Below, piece by piece: positions 10,309-24,776 of a DNA stretch of 64,000 nucleotides. The position numbers were made by a program, and so were the translations under genes. The notes below the pieces were generated by a model. That model saw only the letters and a program-made list of their open reading frames with translations. It did not search any database and was not told the origin of the DNA. Source of the stretch: Aurelia coerulea (taxonomy: Eukaryota; Cnidaria; Scyphozoa; Semaeostomeae; Ulmaridae); NCBI GenBank assembly GCA_039566865.1, contig CM076947.1, forward strand, positions 24,057,501-24,121,500, read 5' to 3'. Position 1 is the first letter of the stretch, and the number at the start of each line of letters is the position of its first letter.

Positions 10309-10952
10309 AGGTAAACGAAGAGCATGGCTTTTACCTCAAAATTATGGATGCTAAAAACAGGCCAATTTTATTGAAAAGGGTATAAGCCTATAACCTTACT
10401 TTTTGGCAAGGAATACCGATTTTTGAAAATCCCTTGTTTTTGCAAAAGAGCAGTGGGTATAGCCTTGATTTTTGGGGGAAAATAAGTATTTTCAAAACAC
10501 CAAATTGTCGCAAAAAAGCAAAAGGTATAGCTGTACGTTTTGGCCGATAATTAGGATTGCTGAAAATCCCTTTTCTTTTTGCCAGAAAGCGAAGGGTATG
10601 GCAGTTTACTTTAAAATTATGGATGCTAAAAACGGGTCAATTTTATGAAAAAGGGCAAGACCTATACCCATTGCTCTTTGGAAATTATAAGGGATATGAA
10701 AAATCGGTATTTTTTATATCCCTTATAATTTCCTTATAATAGCCTTACTTTTGGGGGGAAAATAAGTATTTTCAAAAACACCAAATTGTCGCCAAATAGC
10801 AAAGGGTATAGCTTTATGTTTTGGCCGATAATTAAGATTCCTGAACATTTTTGCCAGAAAACGAAGGGTATCGCCTTACTTTTTGCCTGTAAGATATTAC
10901 AAATATTAGTTTATTTACGTGCAATTTATTAATTTATTACATTCTTTTTCAA

Positions 10953-10994
10953 GTGAAAAGTGAAATTAAGAACAGAGACCAACGATTCAGAAAG
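10953..10994 (+). other. Exon-like cassette 4
   Basis: 42 bp, preceded by TTCTTTTTCAA (acceptor G lost) and followed by a good GTAAGCC donor. It starts GTGAAAAGTGAAATTAAGAA. Confidence 0.45.
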
Positions 10995-13900
10995 GTAAGC
11001 CAATATAACCTTACTTTTTGGTAAGGAATATCCATTTTTGAAAATCCTTGTTTGCCAAATATCAAAGGGTATAGAATTGCTTTTAGGATTTTTTTCAAAG
11101 ATCCCTTATTTTTGCTAAAAACTATTTGGTCAAATTTGGTTATTTTCAACATTTCCCCATTTTTGCTATAAATCAAAGGGTATGGCCTTACTTTTTGGCC
11201 AATAATAAAGATTTTCAAAGATCCCTTATTTTTGCTGAAAAGCAAAGGGTATAGCCTTACTTTTTGACCAATAATAAGGATTTTCAAACACCCCTTATTT
11301 TTACTGAAAACCAAAGAGTATAGACTTTACTTTTGGGCAATAATAAGGATTTTCAAAGATCCGTTATTTTAGCTGAAAACCAAAGGGTATAGCCTTTACT
11401 TTTTGGCCAATAATAAGGATTTTCAAAGACACCTTATTTTTGCTGAAAACCAAAGGGTATAGCCTTACGTTTTGGCCAATAATAAGGATTTTCAAAGATT
11501 CCTTATTTTTGCTGAAATCCAAAGGGTATAGCCTTTACTTTTTAGCAAAAATAGGGATTTTGGAGAATCTCCTATTTTTGGCAAAAAGCAAAGGCTATAG
11601 CCTTACCTTTTTGGCAAAAATAGGGATTTTGGAGAATCTCCTATTATTGGCAAAAAGCAAAGGCTATAGCCTTACCTTTTTTGGCAAAAATAGGGATTTT
11701 CGAGAATCTCCTATTTTTGGCAAAAAGCAAACGCTATAGCCTTACCTTTTTGGCAACAATAGGGATTTTGGAGAATCTCCTATTTTTGGCAAAAAGCAAA
11801 GGCTATAGCCTTACCTTTTTGGCAAAAACAGGGATTTTCAAGAATCTCCTATTTTTTGTAAAAAGCAAAGGCTATAGCCTTACCTTTCTGGCAAAAATAG
11901 GGATTTTCGAGAATCTCCTATTCTTGGCAAAAAGCAAAGGCTATAGCCTTACCTTTGTGGCAAAAATAGGGATTTTGGAGAAACTCCTACTTTTGGCAAA
12001 AAGCAAAGGCTATAGCCTTACCTATTTGGCAAAAATAGGGATTTTGGAGAATCTCCTATTTTTGGCAAAAAGCAAAGGCTATAGCCTTACCTTTTGGCAA
12101 AAATAGGGATTTTGGAGAATCTCCTATTTTTGGCAAAAAGCAAAGGCTATAGCCTTACCTTTTTGGCAAAAATAGGGATTTTAGAGAATCTCCTATTTTT
12201 GGCAAAAAGCAAAGGCTATAGCCTTACCTATTTGGCAAAAATAGGGATTTTGGAGAATCTCCTATTTTTGGCAAAAAGCAAAGGCTATAGCCTCACCTTT
12301 TTGGCAAAAATAGGGATTTTGGAGAATCTCCTATTTTTGGCAAAAAGCAAAGGCTATAGCCTTACCTTTTTGGCAAAATAGGGATTTTGAAGAATCTCCT
12401 ATTTTTGGCAAAAAGCAAAGGCTATAGCCTTACCTTTTTGGCAAAAATAGGGATTTTCGAGAATCTCCTATTTTTGGCAAAAAGTAAAGGCTATAGCCTT
12501 ACCTTTTTGGCAAAAATAGAGATTTTAGAGAATCTCCTATTTTTGGCAAAAAGCAAAGGCTATAGCCTTACCTTTTTGGCAAAAATAGGGATTTTGAAGA
12601 ATCTCCTATTTTTGGCAAAAAGCAAAGGCTATAGCCTTACCTTTTTGGCAAAAATAGGGATTTTGGAGAATCTCCTATTTTTGGCAAAATGCAAAGGCTA
12701 TAGCCTTACCTTTTTGGCAAAAATAGGGATTTTGGAGAATCTCCTATTTTTGGCAAAAAGCAAAGGCTATAGCCTTACCTTTTTGGCAAAAATAGGGATT
12801 TTGGAGAATCTCCTATTTTTGGCAAAAAGCAAAGGCTATAGCCTTACCTTTTTGGCAAAAATAGGGATTTTGGAGAATCTCCTATTTTTGGCAAAAAGCA
12901 AAGGCTATAGCCTTACCTATTTGGCAAAAATAGGGATTTTGGAGAATCTCCTATTTTTGGCAAAAAGCAAAGGCTATAGCCTTACCTTTTTGGCAAAAAC
13001 AGGGATTTTCGAGAATCTCCTATTTTTTGTAAAAAGCAAAGGCTATAGCCTTACCTTTCTGGCAAAAATAGGGATTTTCGAGAATCTCCTATTCTTGGCA
13101 AAAAGCAAAGGCTATAGCCTTACCTTTGTGGCAAAAATAGGGATTTTGGAGAAACTCCTATTTTTGGCAAAAAGCAAAGGCTATAGCCTTACCTATTTGG
13201 CAAAAATAGGGATTTTGGAGAATCTCCTATTTTTGGCAAAAAGCAAAGGCTATAGCCTTACCTTTTTGGCAAAAATAGGGATTTTGGAGAATCTCCTATT
13301 TTTGGCAAAAAGCAAAGGCTATAGCCTTACCTTTTTGGCAAAACTAGGGATTTTGGAGAATCTCCTATTTTTGGCAAAAAGCAAAGGCTATAGCCTTACC
13401 TTTTTGGCAAAAATAGGGATTTTGGAGAATCTCCTATTTTTGGCAAAAAGCAAAGGCTATAGCCTTACCTTTTTGGCAAAAATAGGGATTTTGGAGAATC
13501 TCCTATTTTTGGCAAAAAGCAAAGGCTATAGCCTTACCTTTTTGGCAAAAATAGGGATTTTGAAGAATCTCCTATTTTTGGCAAAAAGCAAAGGCTATAG
13601 CCTTACCTTTTTGGCAAAAATAGGGATTTTGAAGAATCTCCTATTTTTGGCAAAAAGCAAAGGCTATAGCCTTACCTTTTTGGCAAAAATAGGGATTTTG
13701 GAGAATCTCCTATTTTTGGCAAAAAGCAAAGGCTATAGCCTTACCTTTTTGGCAAAAATAGGGATTTTGGAGAATCTCCTATTTTTGGCAAAAAGCAAAG
13801 GCTATAGCCTTACCTTTTTGGCAAAAATAGGGATTTTGGAGAATCTCCTATTTTTGGCAAAATGCAAAGGCTATAGCCTTACCTTTTTGGCAAAAATAGG

Positions 13901-16900
13901 GATTTTGGAGAATCTCCTATTTTTGGCAAAAAGCAAAGGCTATAGCCTTACCTTTTTGGCAAAAATAGAGATTTTGGAGAATCTCCTATTTTTGGCAAAA
14001 AGCAAGGGCTATAGCCTTACCTTTTTGGCAAAAATAGGGATATTGGAAAATCTCCTATTTTTGGCAAAAAGCAAAGGCTATAGCCTTACCTTTTTGGCAA
14101 AAATAGGGATTTTCGAGAATCTCCTATTCTTGGCAAAAAGCAAAGGCTATAGCCTTACATTTTTGGCAAAAATAGGGATTTTGGAGAATCCCTATTTTTG
14201 GCAAAAAGCAAAGGCTATAGCCTTACCTTTTTGGCAAAAATAGGGATTTTCGAGAATCTCCTATTTTTGGCAAAAAGTAAAGGCTATAGCCTTACCTTTT
14301 TGGCAAAAATAGAGATTTTAGAGAATCTCCTATTTTTGGCAAAAAGCAAAGGCTATAGCCTTACCTTTTTGGCAAAAATAGGGATTTTGAAGAATCTCCT
14401 ATTCTTGGCAAAAAGCAAAGGCTATAGCCTTACCTATTTGGCAAAAATAGGGATTTTGGAGAATCTCCTATTTTTGGCAAAAAGCAAAGGCTATAGCCTT
14501 ACCTTTTTTGCAAAAATAGGGATTTTGGAGAATCTCCTATTTTTGGCAAAAAGCAAAGGCTATAGCCTTACCTTTTTGGCAAAAATAGGGATTTTGGAGA
14601 ATCTCCTATTTTTGGCAAAAAGCAAAGGCTATAGCCTTACCTTTTTGGCAAAAATAGGGATTTTGGAGAATCTCCTATTTTTGGCAAAAAGCAAAGGCTA
14701 TAGCCTTACCTTTTTGGCAAAAATAGGGATTTTGGAGAATCTCCTATTTTTGGCAAAAAGCAAAGGCTATAGCCTTACCTTTTTGGCAAAAATAGGGATT
14801 TTGGAGAATCTCCTATTTTTGGCAAAAAGCAAAGGCTATAGCCTTACCTATTTGGCAAAAATAGGGATTTTGGAGAATCTCCTATTTTTGGCAAAAAGCA
14901 AAGGCTATAGCCTTACCTTTTTGGCAAAAATAGGGATTTTGGAGAATCTCCTATTTTTGGCAAAAAACAAAGGCTATAGCCTTACCTTTTTGGCTAAAAT
15001 AGGGATTTTGGAGAATCTCCTATTTTTGGCAAAAAGCAAAGGCTATAGCCTTACCTTTTTGGCAAAAATAGGGATTTTGGAGAATCTCCTATTTTTGGCA
15101 AAAAGCAAAGGCTATAGCCTTACCTATTTGGCAAAAATAGGGATTTTGGAGCATCTCCTATTTTTGGCAAAAAGCAAAGGCTATAGCCTTACCTTTTTGG
15201 CAAAAATAGGGATTTTGGAGAATCTCCTATTTTTGGCAAAATGCAAAGGCTATAGCCTTACCTTTTTGGCAAAAATAGGGATTTTCGAGAATCTCCTATT
15301 TTTGGCAAAAAGCAAAGGCTATAGCCTTACCTTTTTGGCAAAAATAGGGATTTTGGAGAATCTCCTATTTTTGGCAAAATGCAAAGGCTATAGCCTTACC
15401 TTTTTGGCAAAAATAGGGATTTTGGAGAAACTCCTATTTTTGGCAAAAAGCAAAGGCTATAGTTTTACCTTTTTGGCAAAAATAGGGATTTTGAAGAATC
15501 TCCTATTTTTGGCAAAAAGCAAAGGCTATAGCCTTACCTTTTTTGGCAAAAATAGGGATTTTCGAGAATCTCCTATTTTTGGCAAAAAGCAAAGGCTATA
15601 GCCTTACCTTTTTTGGCAAAAATAGGGATTTTCGAGAATCTCCTATTTTTGGCAAAAAGCAAACGCTATAGCCTTACCTTTTTGGCAACAATAGGGATTT
15701 TGGAGAATCTCCTATTTTTGGCAAAAAGCAAAGGCTATAGCCTTACCTTTTTGGCAAAAACAGGGATTTTCGAGAATCTCCTATTTTTTGTAAAAAGCAA
15801 AGGCTATAGCCTTACCTTTCTGGCAAAAATAGGGATTTTCGATAATCTCCTATTCTTGGCAAAAAGCAAAGGCTATAGCCTTACCTTTGTGGCAAAAATA
15901 GGGATTTTGGAGAAACTCCTATTTTTGGCAAAAAGCAAAGGCTATAGCCTTACCTATTTGGCAAAAATAGGGATTTTGGAGAATCTGCTATTTTTGGCAA
16001 AAAGCAAAGGCTATAGCCTTACCTTTTTGGCAAAAATAGGGATTTTGGAGAATCTCCTATTCTTGGCAAAAAGCAAAGGCTATAGCCTTACCTTTGTGGC
16101 AAAAATAGGGATTTTTGAGAAACTCCTATTTTTGGCAAAAAGCAAAGGCTATAGCCTTACCTTTTTGGCAAAAATAGGGATTTTGGAGAATCTCCTATTT
16201 TTGGCAAAAAGCAAAGGCTATAGCCTTACCTTTTTGGCAAAAATAGGGATTTTGGAGAATCTCCTATTTTTGGCAAAAAGCAAAGGCTATAGCCTTACCT
16301 AATTGGCAAAAATAGGGATTTTGGAGAATCTCCTATTTTTGGCAAAAAGCAAAGGCTATAGCCTTACCTTTTTGGCAAAAATAGGGATTTTGGAGAATCT
16401 CCTATTTTTGGCAAAAAGCAAAGGCTATAGCCTTACCTTTTTGGCAAAAATAGGGATTTTGGAGAATCTCCTATTTTTGGCAAAAAGCAAAGGCTATAGC
16501 CTTACCTATTTGGCAAAAATAGGGATTTTGGAGAATCTCCTATTTTTGGCAAAAAGCAAAGGCTATAGCCTTACCTTTTTGGCAAAAATAGAGATTTTGG
16601 AGAATCTCCTATTTTTGGCAAAAAGCAAGGGCTATAGCCTTACCCTTTTGGCAAAAATAGGGATATTGGAAAATCTCCTATTTTTGGCAAAAAGCAAAGG
16701 CTATAGCCTTACCTTTTTGGCAAAAATAGGGATTTTCGAGAATCTCCTATTCTTGGCAAAAAGCAAAGGCTATAGCCTTACCTTTTTGGCAAAAATAGGG
16801 ATTTGGAGAATCTCCTATTTTTGGCAAAAAGCAAAGGCTATAGCCTTACCTTTTTGGCAAAAATAGGGATTTTGGAGAATCTCCTATTTTTGGCAAAAAG

Positions 16901-19191
16901 CAAAGGCTATAGCCTTACCTTTTTGGCAAAAATAGGGATTTTGGAGAATCTCCTATTTTTGGCAAAAAGCAAAGGCTATAGCCTTACCTTTTTGGCAAAA
17001 ATAGAGATTTTGGAGAATCTCCTATTTTTGGCAAAAAGCAAGGGCTATAGCCTTACCTTTTTGGCAAAAATAGGAATTTTCGAGAATCTCCTATTTTTGG
17101 CAAAAAGCAAAGGCTATAGCCTTACCTTTTTTGCAAAAATAGGGATTTTGGAGAAACTCCTATTTTTGGCAAAAAGCAAAGGCTATAGCCTTACCTATTT
17201 GGCAAAAACAGGGATTTTCGAGAATCTCCTATTTTTGGCAAAAAGCAAAGGCTATAGCCTTACCTTTTTGGCAAAAATAGGGATTTTGGAGAATCTCCTA
17301 TTCTTGGCAAAAAGCAAAGGCTATAGCCTTACCTTTGTGGCAAAAATAGGGATTTTGGAGAAACTCCTATTTTTGGCAAAAAGCAAAGGCTATAGCCTTA
17401 CCTATTTGGCAAAAATAGGGATTTTGGAGAATCTGCTATTTTTGGCAAAAAGCAAAGGCTATAGCCTTACCTTTTTGGCAAAAATAGGGATTTTGGAGAA
17501 TCTCCTATTTTTGGCAAAAAGCAAAGGCTATAGCCTTACCTTTTTGGCAAAACTAGGGATTTTGGAGAATCTCCTATTTTTGGCAAAAAGCAAAGGCTAT
17601 AGCCTTACCTTTTTGGCAAAAATAGGGATTTTGGAGAATCTCCTATTTTTGGCAAAAAGCAAAGGCTATAGCCTTACCTTTTTGGCAAAAATAGGGATTT
17701 TGGAGAATCTCCTATTTTTGGCAAAAAGCAAAGGCTATAGCCTTACCTTTTTGGCAAAAATAGGGATTTTGAAGAATCTCCTATTTTTGGCAAAAAGCAA
17801 AGGCTATAGCCTTACCTTTTTGGCAAAAATAGGGATTTTGAAGAATCTCCTATTTTTGGCAAAAAGCAAAGGCTATAGCCTTACCTTTTTGGCAAAAATA
17901 GGGATTTTGGAGAATCTCCTATTTTTGGCAAAAAGCAAAGGCTATAGCCTTACCTTTTTGGCAAAAATAGGGATTTTGGAGAATCTCCTATTTTTGGCAA
18001 AAAGCAAAGGCTATAGCCTTACCTTTTTGGCAAAAATAGAGATTTTGGAGAATCTCCTATTTTTGGCAAAAAGCAAGGGCTATAGCCTTACCTTTTTGGC
18101 AAAAATAGGAATTTTCGAGAATCTCCTATTTTTGGCAAAAAGCAAAGGCTATAGCCTTACCTTTTTTGCAAAAATAGGGATTTTGGAGAAACTCCTATTT
18201 TTGGCAAAAAGCAAAGGCTATAGCCTTACCTATTTGGCAAAAACAGGGATTTTCGAGAATCTCCTATTTTTGGCAAAAAGCAAAGGCTATAGCCTTACCT
18301 TTTTGGCAAAAAAAGGGATTTTGGAGAATCTCCTATTCTTGGCAAAAAGCAAAGGCTATAGCCTTACCTTTGTGGCAAAAATAGGGATTTTGGAGAAACT
18401 CCTATTTTTGGCAAAAAGCAAAGGCTATAGCCTTACCTATTTGGCAAAAATAGGGATTTTGGAGAATCTGCTATTTTTGGCAAAAAGCAAAGGCTATAGC
18501 CTTACCTTTTTGGCAAAAATAGGGATTTTGGAGAATCTCCTATTTTTGGCAAAAAGCAAAGGCTATAGCCTTACCTTTTTGGCAAAACTAGGGATTTTGG
18601 AGAATCTCCTATATTTGGCAAAAAGCAAAGGCTATAGCCTTACCTTTTTGGCAAAAATAGGGATTTTGGAGAATCTCCTAAAAAAGCAAAGGCTATAGCC
18701 TTACCTTTTTGGCAAAAATAGGGATTTTGGAGAATCTCCTATTTTTGGCAAAAAGCAAAGGCTATAGCCTTACCTTTTTGGCAAAAATAGGGATTTTGAA
18801 GAATCTCCTATTTTTGGCAAAAAGCAAAGGCTATAGCCTTACCTTTTTGGCAAAAATAGGGATTTTGAAGAATCTCCTATTTTTGGCAAAAAGCAAAGGC
18901 TATAGCCTTACCTTTTTGGCAAAAATAGGGATTTTGGAGAATCTCCTATTTTTGGCAAAAAGCAAAGGCTATAGCCTTACCTTTTTGGCAAAAATAGGGA
19001 TTTTGGAGAATCTCCTATTTTTGGCAAAAAGCAAAGGCTATAGCCTTACCTTTTTGGCAAAAATAGGGATTTTGGAGAATCTCCTATTTTTGGCAAAAAG
19101 CAAAGGCTATAGCCTTACCTTTTTGGCAAAAATAGGGATTTTGGAGAATCTCCTATTTTTGGCAAAAAGCAAAGGCTATAGCCTTACCTAA

Positions 19192-20236
19192 TTGGCAAAA
19201 ATAGGGATTTTGGAGAATCTCCTATTTTTGGCAAAAAGCAAAGGCTATAGCCTTACCTTTTTGGCAAAAATAGGGATTTTGGAGAATCTCCTATTTTTGG
19301 CAAAAAGCAAAGGCTATAGCCTTACCTTTTTGGCAAAAATAGGGATTTTGGAGAATCTCCTATTTTTGGCAAAAAGCAAAGGCTATAGCCTTACCTATTT
19401 GGCAAAAATAGGGATTTTGGAGAATCTCCTATTTTTGGCAAAAAGCAAAGGCTATAGCCTTACCTTTTTGGCAAAAATAGAGATTTTGGAGAATCTCCTA
19501 TTTTTGGCAAAAAGCAAGGGCTATAGCCTTACCTTTTTGGCAAAAATAGGGATATTGGAAAATCTCCTATTTTTGGCAAAAAGCAAAGGCTATAGCCTTA
19601 CCTTTTTGGCAAAAATAGGGATTTTCGAGAATCTCCTATTCTTGGCAAAAAGCAAAGGCTATAGCCTTACCTTTTTGGCAAAAATAGGGATTTTGGAGAA
19701 TCCCTATTTTTGGCAAAAAGCAAAGGCTATAGCCTTACCTTTTTGGCAAAAATAGGGATTTGGAGAATCTCCTATTTTTGGCAAAAAGCAAAGGCTATAG
19801 CCTTACCTTTTTGGCAAAAATAGGGATTTTGGAGAATCTCCTATTTTTGGCAAAAAGCAAAGGCTATAGCCTTACCTTTTTGGCAAAAATAGGGATTTTG
19901 GAGAATCTCCTATTTTTGGCAAAAAGCAAAGGCTATAGCCTTACCTTTTTGGCAAAAATAGAGATTTTGGAGAATCTCCTATTTTTGGCAAAAAGCAAGG
20001 GCTATAGCCTTACCTTTTTGGCAAAAATAGGGATTTTCGAGAATCTCCTATTTTTGGCAAAAAGTAAAGGCTATAGCCTTACCTTTTTGGCAAAAATAGG
20101 GATTTTCGAGAATCTCCTATTCTTGGCAAAAAGCAAAGGCTATAGCCTTACCTTTTTGGCAAAAATAGGGATTTGGAGAATCTCCTATTTTTGGCAAAAA
20201 GCAAAGGCTATAGCCTTACCTTTTTGGCAAAAATAA
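19192..20236 (+). repeat. Higher-order repeat block A
   Basis: This 1,045-bp stretch of variant 69-mers has an encoded reading identical to that of 24777-25821 (offset 5,585 bp, no net indel), including the same two frame-breaking defects. The first half also matches 16303-16866. It shows multi-unit segmental amplification within the array. Confidence 0.8.
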
Positions 20237-23200
20237 GGATTTTGGAGAATCTCTTATTTTTGGCAAAAAGCAAACGCTATAGCCTTACCTTTTTGGCAAA
20301 AATAGGGATTTTGGAGAAACTCCTATTTTTAGCAAAAAGCAAAGGCTATAGCCTTACCTTTTTGGCAAAAATAGGGATTTTGGAGAATCTCCTATTTTTG
20401 GCAAAAAGCAAAGGCTATAGCCTTACCTTTTTGGCAAAAATAGGGATTTTGGAGAATCTCCTATTTTTGGCAAAAAGCAAAGGCTATAGCCTTACCTTTT
20501 TGGCAAAAATAGGGATTTTGAAGAATCTCCTATTTTTGGCAAAAAGCAAAGGCTATAGCCTTACCTTTTTGGCAAAAATAGGGATTTTGAAGAATCTCCT
20601 ATTTTTTGCAAAAAGCTAAGGCTATAGCCTTACCTTTTTGGCAAAAATAGGGATTTTGGAGAATCTCCTATTTTTGGCAAAAAGCAAAGGCTATAGCCTT
20701 ACCTTTTTGGCAAAAATAGGGATTTTGGAGAATCTCCTATTTTTGGCAAAAAGCAAAGGCTATAGCCTTACCTTTTTGGCAAAAATAGAGATTTTGGAGA
20801 ATCTCCTATTTTTGGCAAAAAGCAAGGGCTATAGCCTTACCTTTTTGGCAAAAATAGGGATTTTCGAGAATCTCCTATTTTTGGCAAAAAGTAAAGGCTA
20901 TAGCCTTACCTTTTTGGCAAAAATAGGGATTTTCGAGAATCTCCTATTCTTGGCAAAAAGCAAAGGCTATAGCCTTACCTTTTTGGCAAAAATAGAGATT
21001 TTGGAGAATCTCCTATTTTTGGCAAAAAGCAAGGGCTATAGCCTTACCTTTTTGGCAAAAATAGGGATATTGGAAAATCTCCTATTTTTGGCAAAAAGCA
21101 AAGGCTATAGCCTTACCTTTTTGGCAAAAATAGGGATTTTCGAGAATCTCCTATTCTTGGCAAAAAGCAAAGGCTATAGCCTTACCTTTTTGGCAAAAAT
21201 AGGGATTTGGAGAATCTCCTATTTTTGGCAAAAAGCAAAGGCTATAGCCTTACCTTTTTGGCAAAAATAAGGATTTTGGAGAATCTCCTATTTTTGGCAA
21301 AAAGCAAAGGCTATAGCCTTACCTTTTTGGCAAAAATAGGGATTTTGGAGAATCTCCTATTTTTGGCAAAAAGCAAAGGCTATAGCCTTACCTTTTTGGC
21401 AAAAATAGAGATTTTGGAGAATCTCCTATTTTTGGCAAAAAGCAAGGGCTATAGCCTTACCTTTTTGGCAAAAATAGGAATTTTCGAGAATCTCCTATTT
21501 TTGGCAAAAAGCAAAGGCTATAGCCTTACCTTTTTGGCAAAAATAGGGATTTTGGAGAATCTCCTATTTTTGGCAAAAAGCAAAGGCTATAGCCTTACCT
21601 TTTTGGCAAAAATAGGGATTTTGGAGAAACTCCTATTTTTGGCAAAAAGCAAAGGCTATAGCCTTACCTTTTTGGCAAAAATAGGGATTTTGGAGAATCT
21701 CCTATTTTTGGCAAAAAGCAAAGGCTATAGCCTTACCTTTTTGGCAAAAATAGGGATTTTGGAGAATCTCCTATTTTTGGCAAAAAGCAAAGGCTATAGC
21801 CTTACCTTTTTGGCAAAAATAGGGATTTTGAAGAATCTCCTATTTTTGGCAAAAAGCAAAGGCTATAGCCTTACCTTTTTGGCAAAAATAGGGATTTTGA
21901 AGAATCTCCTATTTTTTGCAAAAAGCAAAGGCTATAGCCTTACCTTTTTAGCAAAAATAGGGATTTTGGAGAATCTCCTATTTTTGGCAAAAAGCGAAGG
22001 CTATAGCCTTACCTTTTTGGCAAAAATAGGGATTTTGGAGAATCTCCTATTTTTGGCAAAAAGCAAAGGCTATAGCCTTACCTTTTTGGCAAAAATAGGG
22101 ATTTTGGAGAATGTCCTATTTTTGGCAAAAAGCAAAGGCTATAGCCTTACCTTTTTGGCAAAAATAGGGATTTTGGAGAATCTCCTATTTTTGGCAAAAA
22201 GCAAAGGCTATAGCCTTACCTAATTGGCAAAAATAGGGATTTTGGAGAATCTCCTATTTTTGGCAAAAAGCAAAGGCTATAGCCTTACCTTTTTGGCAAA
22301 AATAGAGATTTTGGAGAATCTCCTATTTTTGGCAAAAAGCAAAGGCTATAGCCTTACCTTTTTGGCAAAAATAGGGATTTTGGAGAAACTCCTATTTTTG
22401 GCAAAAAGCAAAGGCTATAGCCTTACCTTTTTGGCAAAAATAGGGATTTTGGAGAATCTCCTATTTTTGGCAAAAAGCAAAGGCTATAGCCTTACCTTTT
22501 TGGCAAAAATAGGGATTTTGGAGAATCTCCTATTTTTGGCAAAAAGCAAAGGCTATAGCCTTACCTTTTTGGCAAAAATAGGGATTTTGAAGAATCTCCT
22601 ATTTTTGGCAAAAAGCAAAGGCTATAGCCTTACCTTTTTGGCAAAAATAGGGATTTTGAAGAATCTCCTATTTTTTGCAAAAAGCAAAGGCTATAGCCTT
22701 ACCTTTTTGGCAAAAATAGGGATTTTGGAGAATCTCCTATTTTTGGCAAAAAGCAAAGGCTATAGCCTTACCTTTTTGGCAAAAATAGGGATTTTGGAGA
22801 ATCTCCTATTTTTGGCAAAAAGCAAAGGCTATAGCCTTACCTTTTTGGCAAAAATAGGGATTTTGGAGAATCTCCTATTTTTGGCAAAAAGCAAAGGCTA
22901 TAGCCTTACCTTTTTGGCAAAAATAGGGATTTTGGAGAATCTCCTATTTTTGGCAAAAAGCAAAGGCTATAGCCTTACCTAATTGGCAAAAATAGGGATT
23001 TTGGAGAATCTCCTATTTTTGGCAAAAAGCAAAGGCTATAGCCTTACCTTTTTGGCAAAAATAGGGATTTTGGAGAATCTCCTATTTTTGGCAAAAAGCA
23101 AAGGCTATAAGCCTTACCTTTTTGGCAAAAATAGGGATTTTGGAGAATCTCCTATTTTTGGCAAAAAGCAAAGGCTATAGCCTTACCTATTTGGCAAAAA

Positions 23201-24776
23201 TAGGGATTTTGGAGAATCTCCTATTTTTGGCAAAAAGCAAAGGCTATAGCCTTACCTTTTTGGCAAAAATAGAGATTTTGGAGAATCTCCTATTTTTGGC
23301 AAAAAGCAAGGGCTATAGCCTTACCTTTTTGGCAAAAATAGGGATATTGGAAAATCTCCTATTTTTGGCAAAAAGCAAAGGCTATAGCCTTACCTTTTTG
23401 GCAAAAATAGGGATTTTCGAGAATCTCCTATTCTTGGCAAAAAGCAAAGGCTATAGCCTTACCTTTTTGGCAAAAATAGGGATTTGGAGAATCTCCTATT
23501 TTTGGCAAAAAGCAAAGGCTATAGCCTTACCTTTTTGGCAAAAATAGGGATTTTGGAGAATCTCCTATTTTTGGCAAAAAGCAAAGGCTATAGCCTTACC
23601 TTTTTGGCAAAAATAGGGATTTTGGAGAATCTCCTATTTTTGGCAAAAAGCAAAGGCTATAGCCTTACCTTTTTGGCAAAAATAGAGATTTTGGAGAATC
23701 TCCTATTTTTGGCAAAAAGCAAGGGCTATAGCCTTACCTTTTTGGCAAAAATAGGAATTTTCGAGAATCTCCTATTTTTGGCAAAAAGCAAAGGCTATAG
23801 CCTTACCTTTTTTGCAAAAATAGGGATTTTGGAGAAACTCCTATTTTTTGCAAAAAGCAAAGGCTATAGCCTTACCTTTTTAGCAAAAATAGGGATTTTG
23901 GAGAATCTCCTATTCTTGGCAAAAAGCAAAGGCTATAGCCTTACCTTTGTGGCAAAAATAGGGATTTTGGAGAAACTCCTATTTTTGGCAAAAAGCAAAG
24001 GCTATAGCCTTACCTATTTGGCAAAAATAGGGATTTTGGAGAATCTGCTATTTTTGGCAAAAAGCAAAGGCTATAGCCTTACCTTTTTGGCAAAAATAGG
24101 GATTTTGGAGAATCTCCTATTTTTGGCAAAAAGCAAAGGCTATAGCCTTACCTTTTTGGCAAAACTAGGGATTTTGGAGAATCTCCTATTTTTGGCAAAA
24201 AGCAAAGGCTATAGCCTTACCTTTTTGGCAAAAATAGGGATTTTGGAGAATCTCCTATTTTTGGCAAAAAGCAAAGGCTATAGTCTTACCTTTTTGGCAA
24301 AAATAGGGATTTTGGAGAATCTCCTATTTTTGGCAAAAAGCAAAGGCTATAGCCTTACCTTTTTGGCAAAAATAGGGATTTTGAAGAATCTCCTATTTTT
24401 GGCAAAAAGCAAAGGCTATAGCCTTACCTTTTTGGCAAAAATAGGGATTTTGAAGAATCTCCTATTTTTGGCAAAAAGCAAAGGCTATAGCCTTACCTTT
24501 TTGGCAAAAATAGGGATTTTGGAGAATCTCCTATTTTTGGCAAAAAGCAAAGGCTATAGCCTTACCTTTTTGGCAAAAATAGGGATTTTGGAGAATCTCC
24601 TATTTTTGGCAAAAAGCAAAGGCTATAGCCTTACCTTTTTGGCAAAAATAGGGATTTTGGAGAATCTCCTATTTTTGGCAAAAAGCAAAGGCTATAGCCT
24701 TACCTTTTTGGCAAAAATAGGGATTTTGGAGAATCTCCTATTTTTGGCAAAAAGCAAAGGCTATAGCCTTACCTAA

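Larger units (their letters stand above)
9100..11535 (+). repeat. Diverged left flank of the 69-bp repeat domain
   Basis: About 2.4 kb of degenerate units of about 69-70 bp related to the main array in the same orientation. They carry AAAGGGTATAGCCTTAC, TTTTTGGCCAATAATAAGG and TTTTCAAAGATCCCTTATTTTTGC. Units differ from each other far more than those in the core. Four exon-like cassettes are interspersed at about 370-bp steps. The homologous right flank is inverted, at 27.95-30.5 kb. Confidence 0.85.
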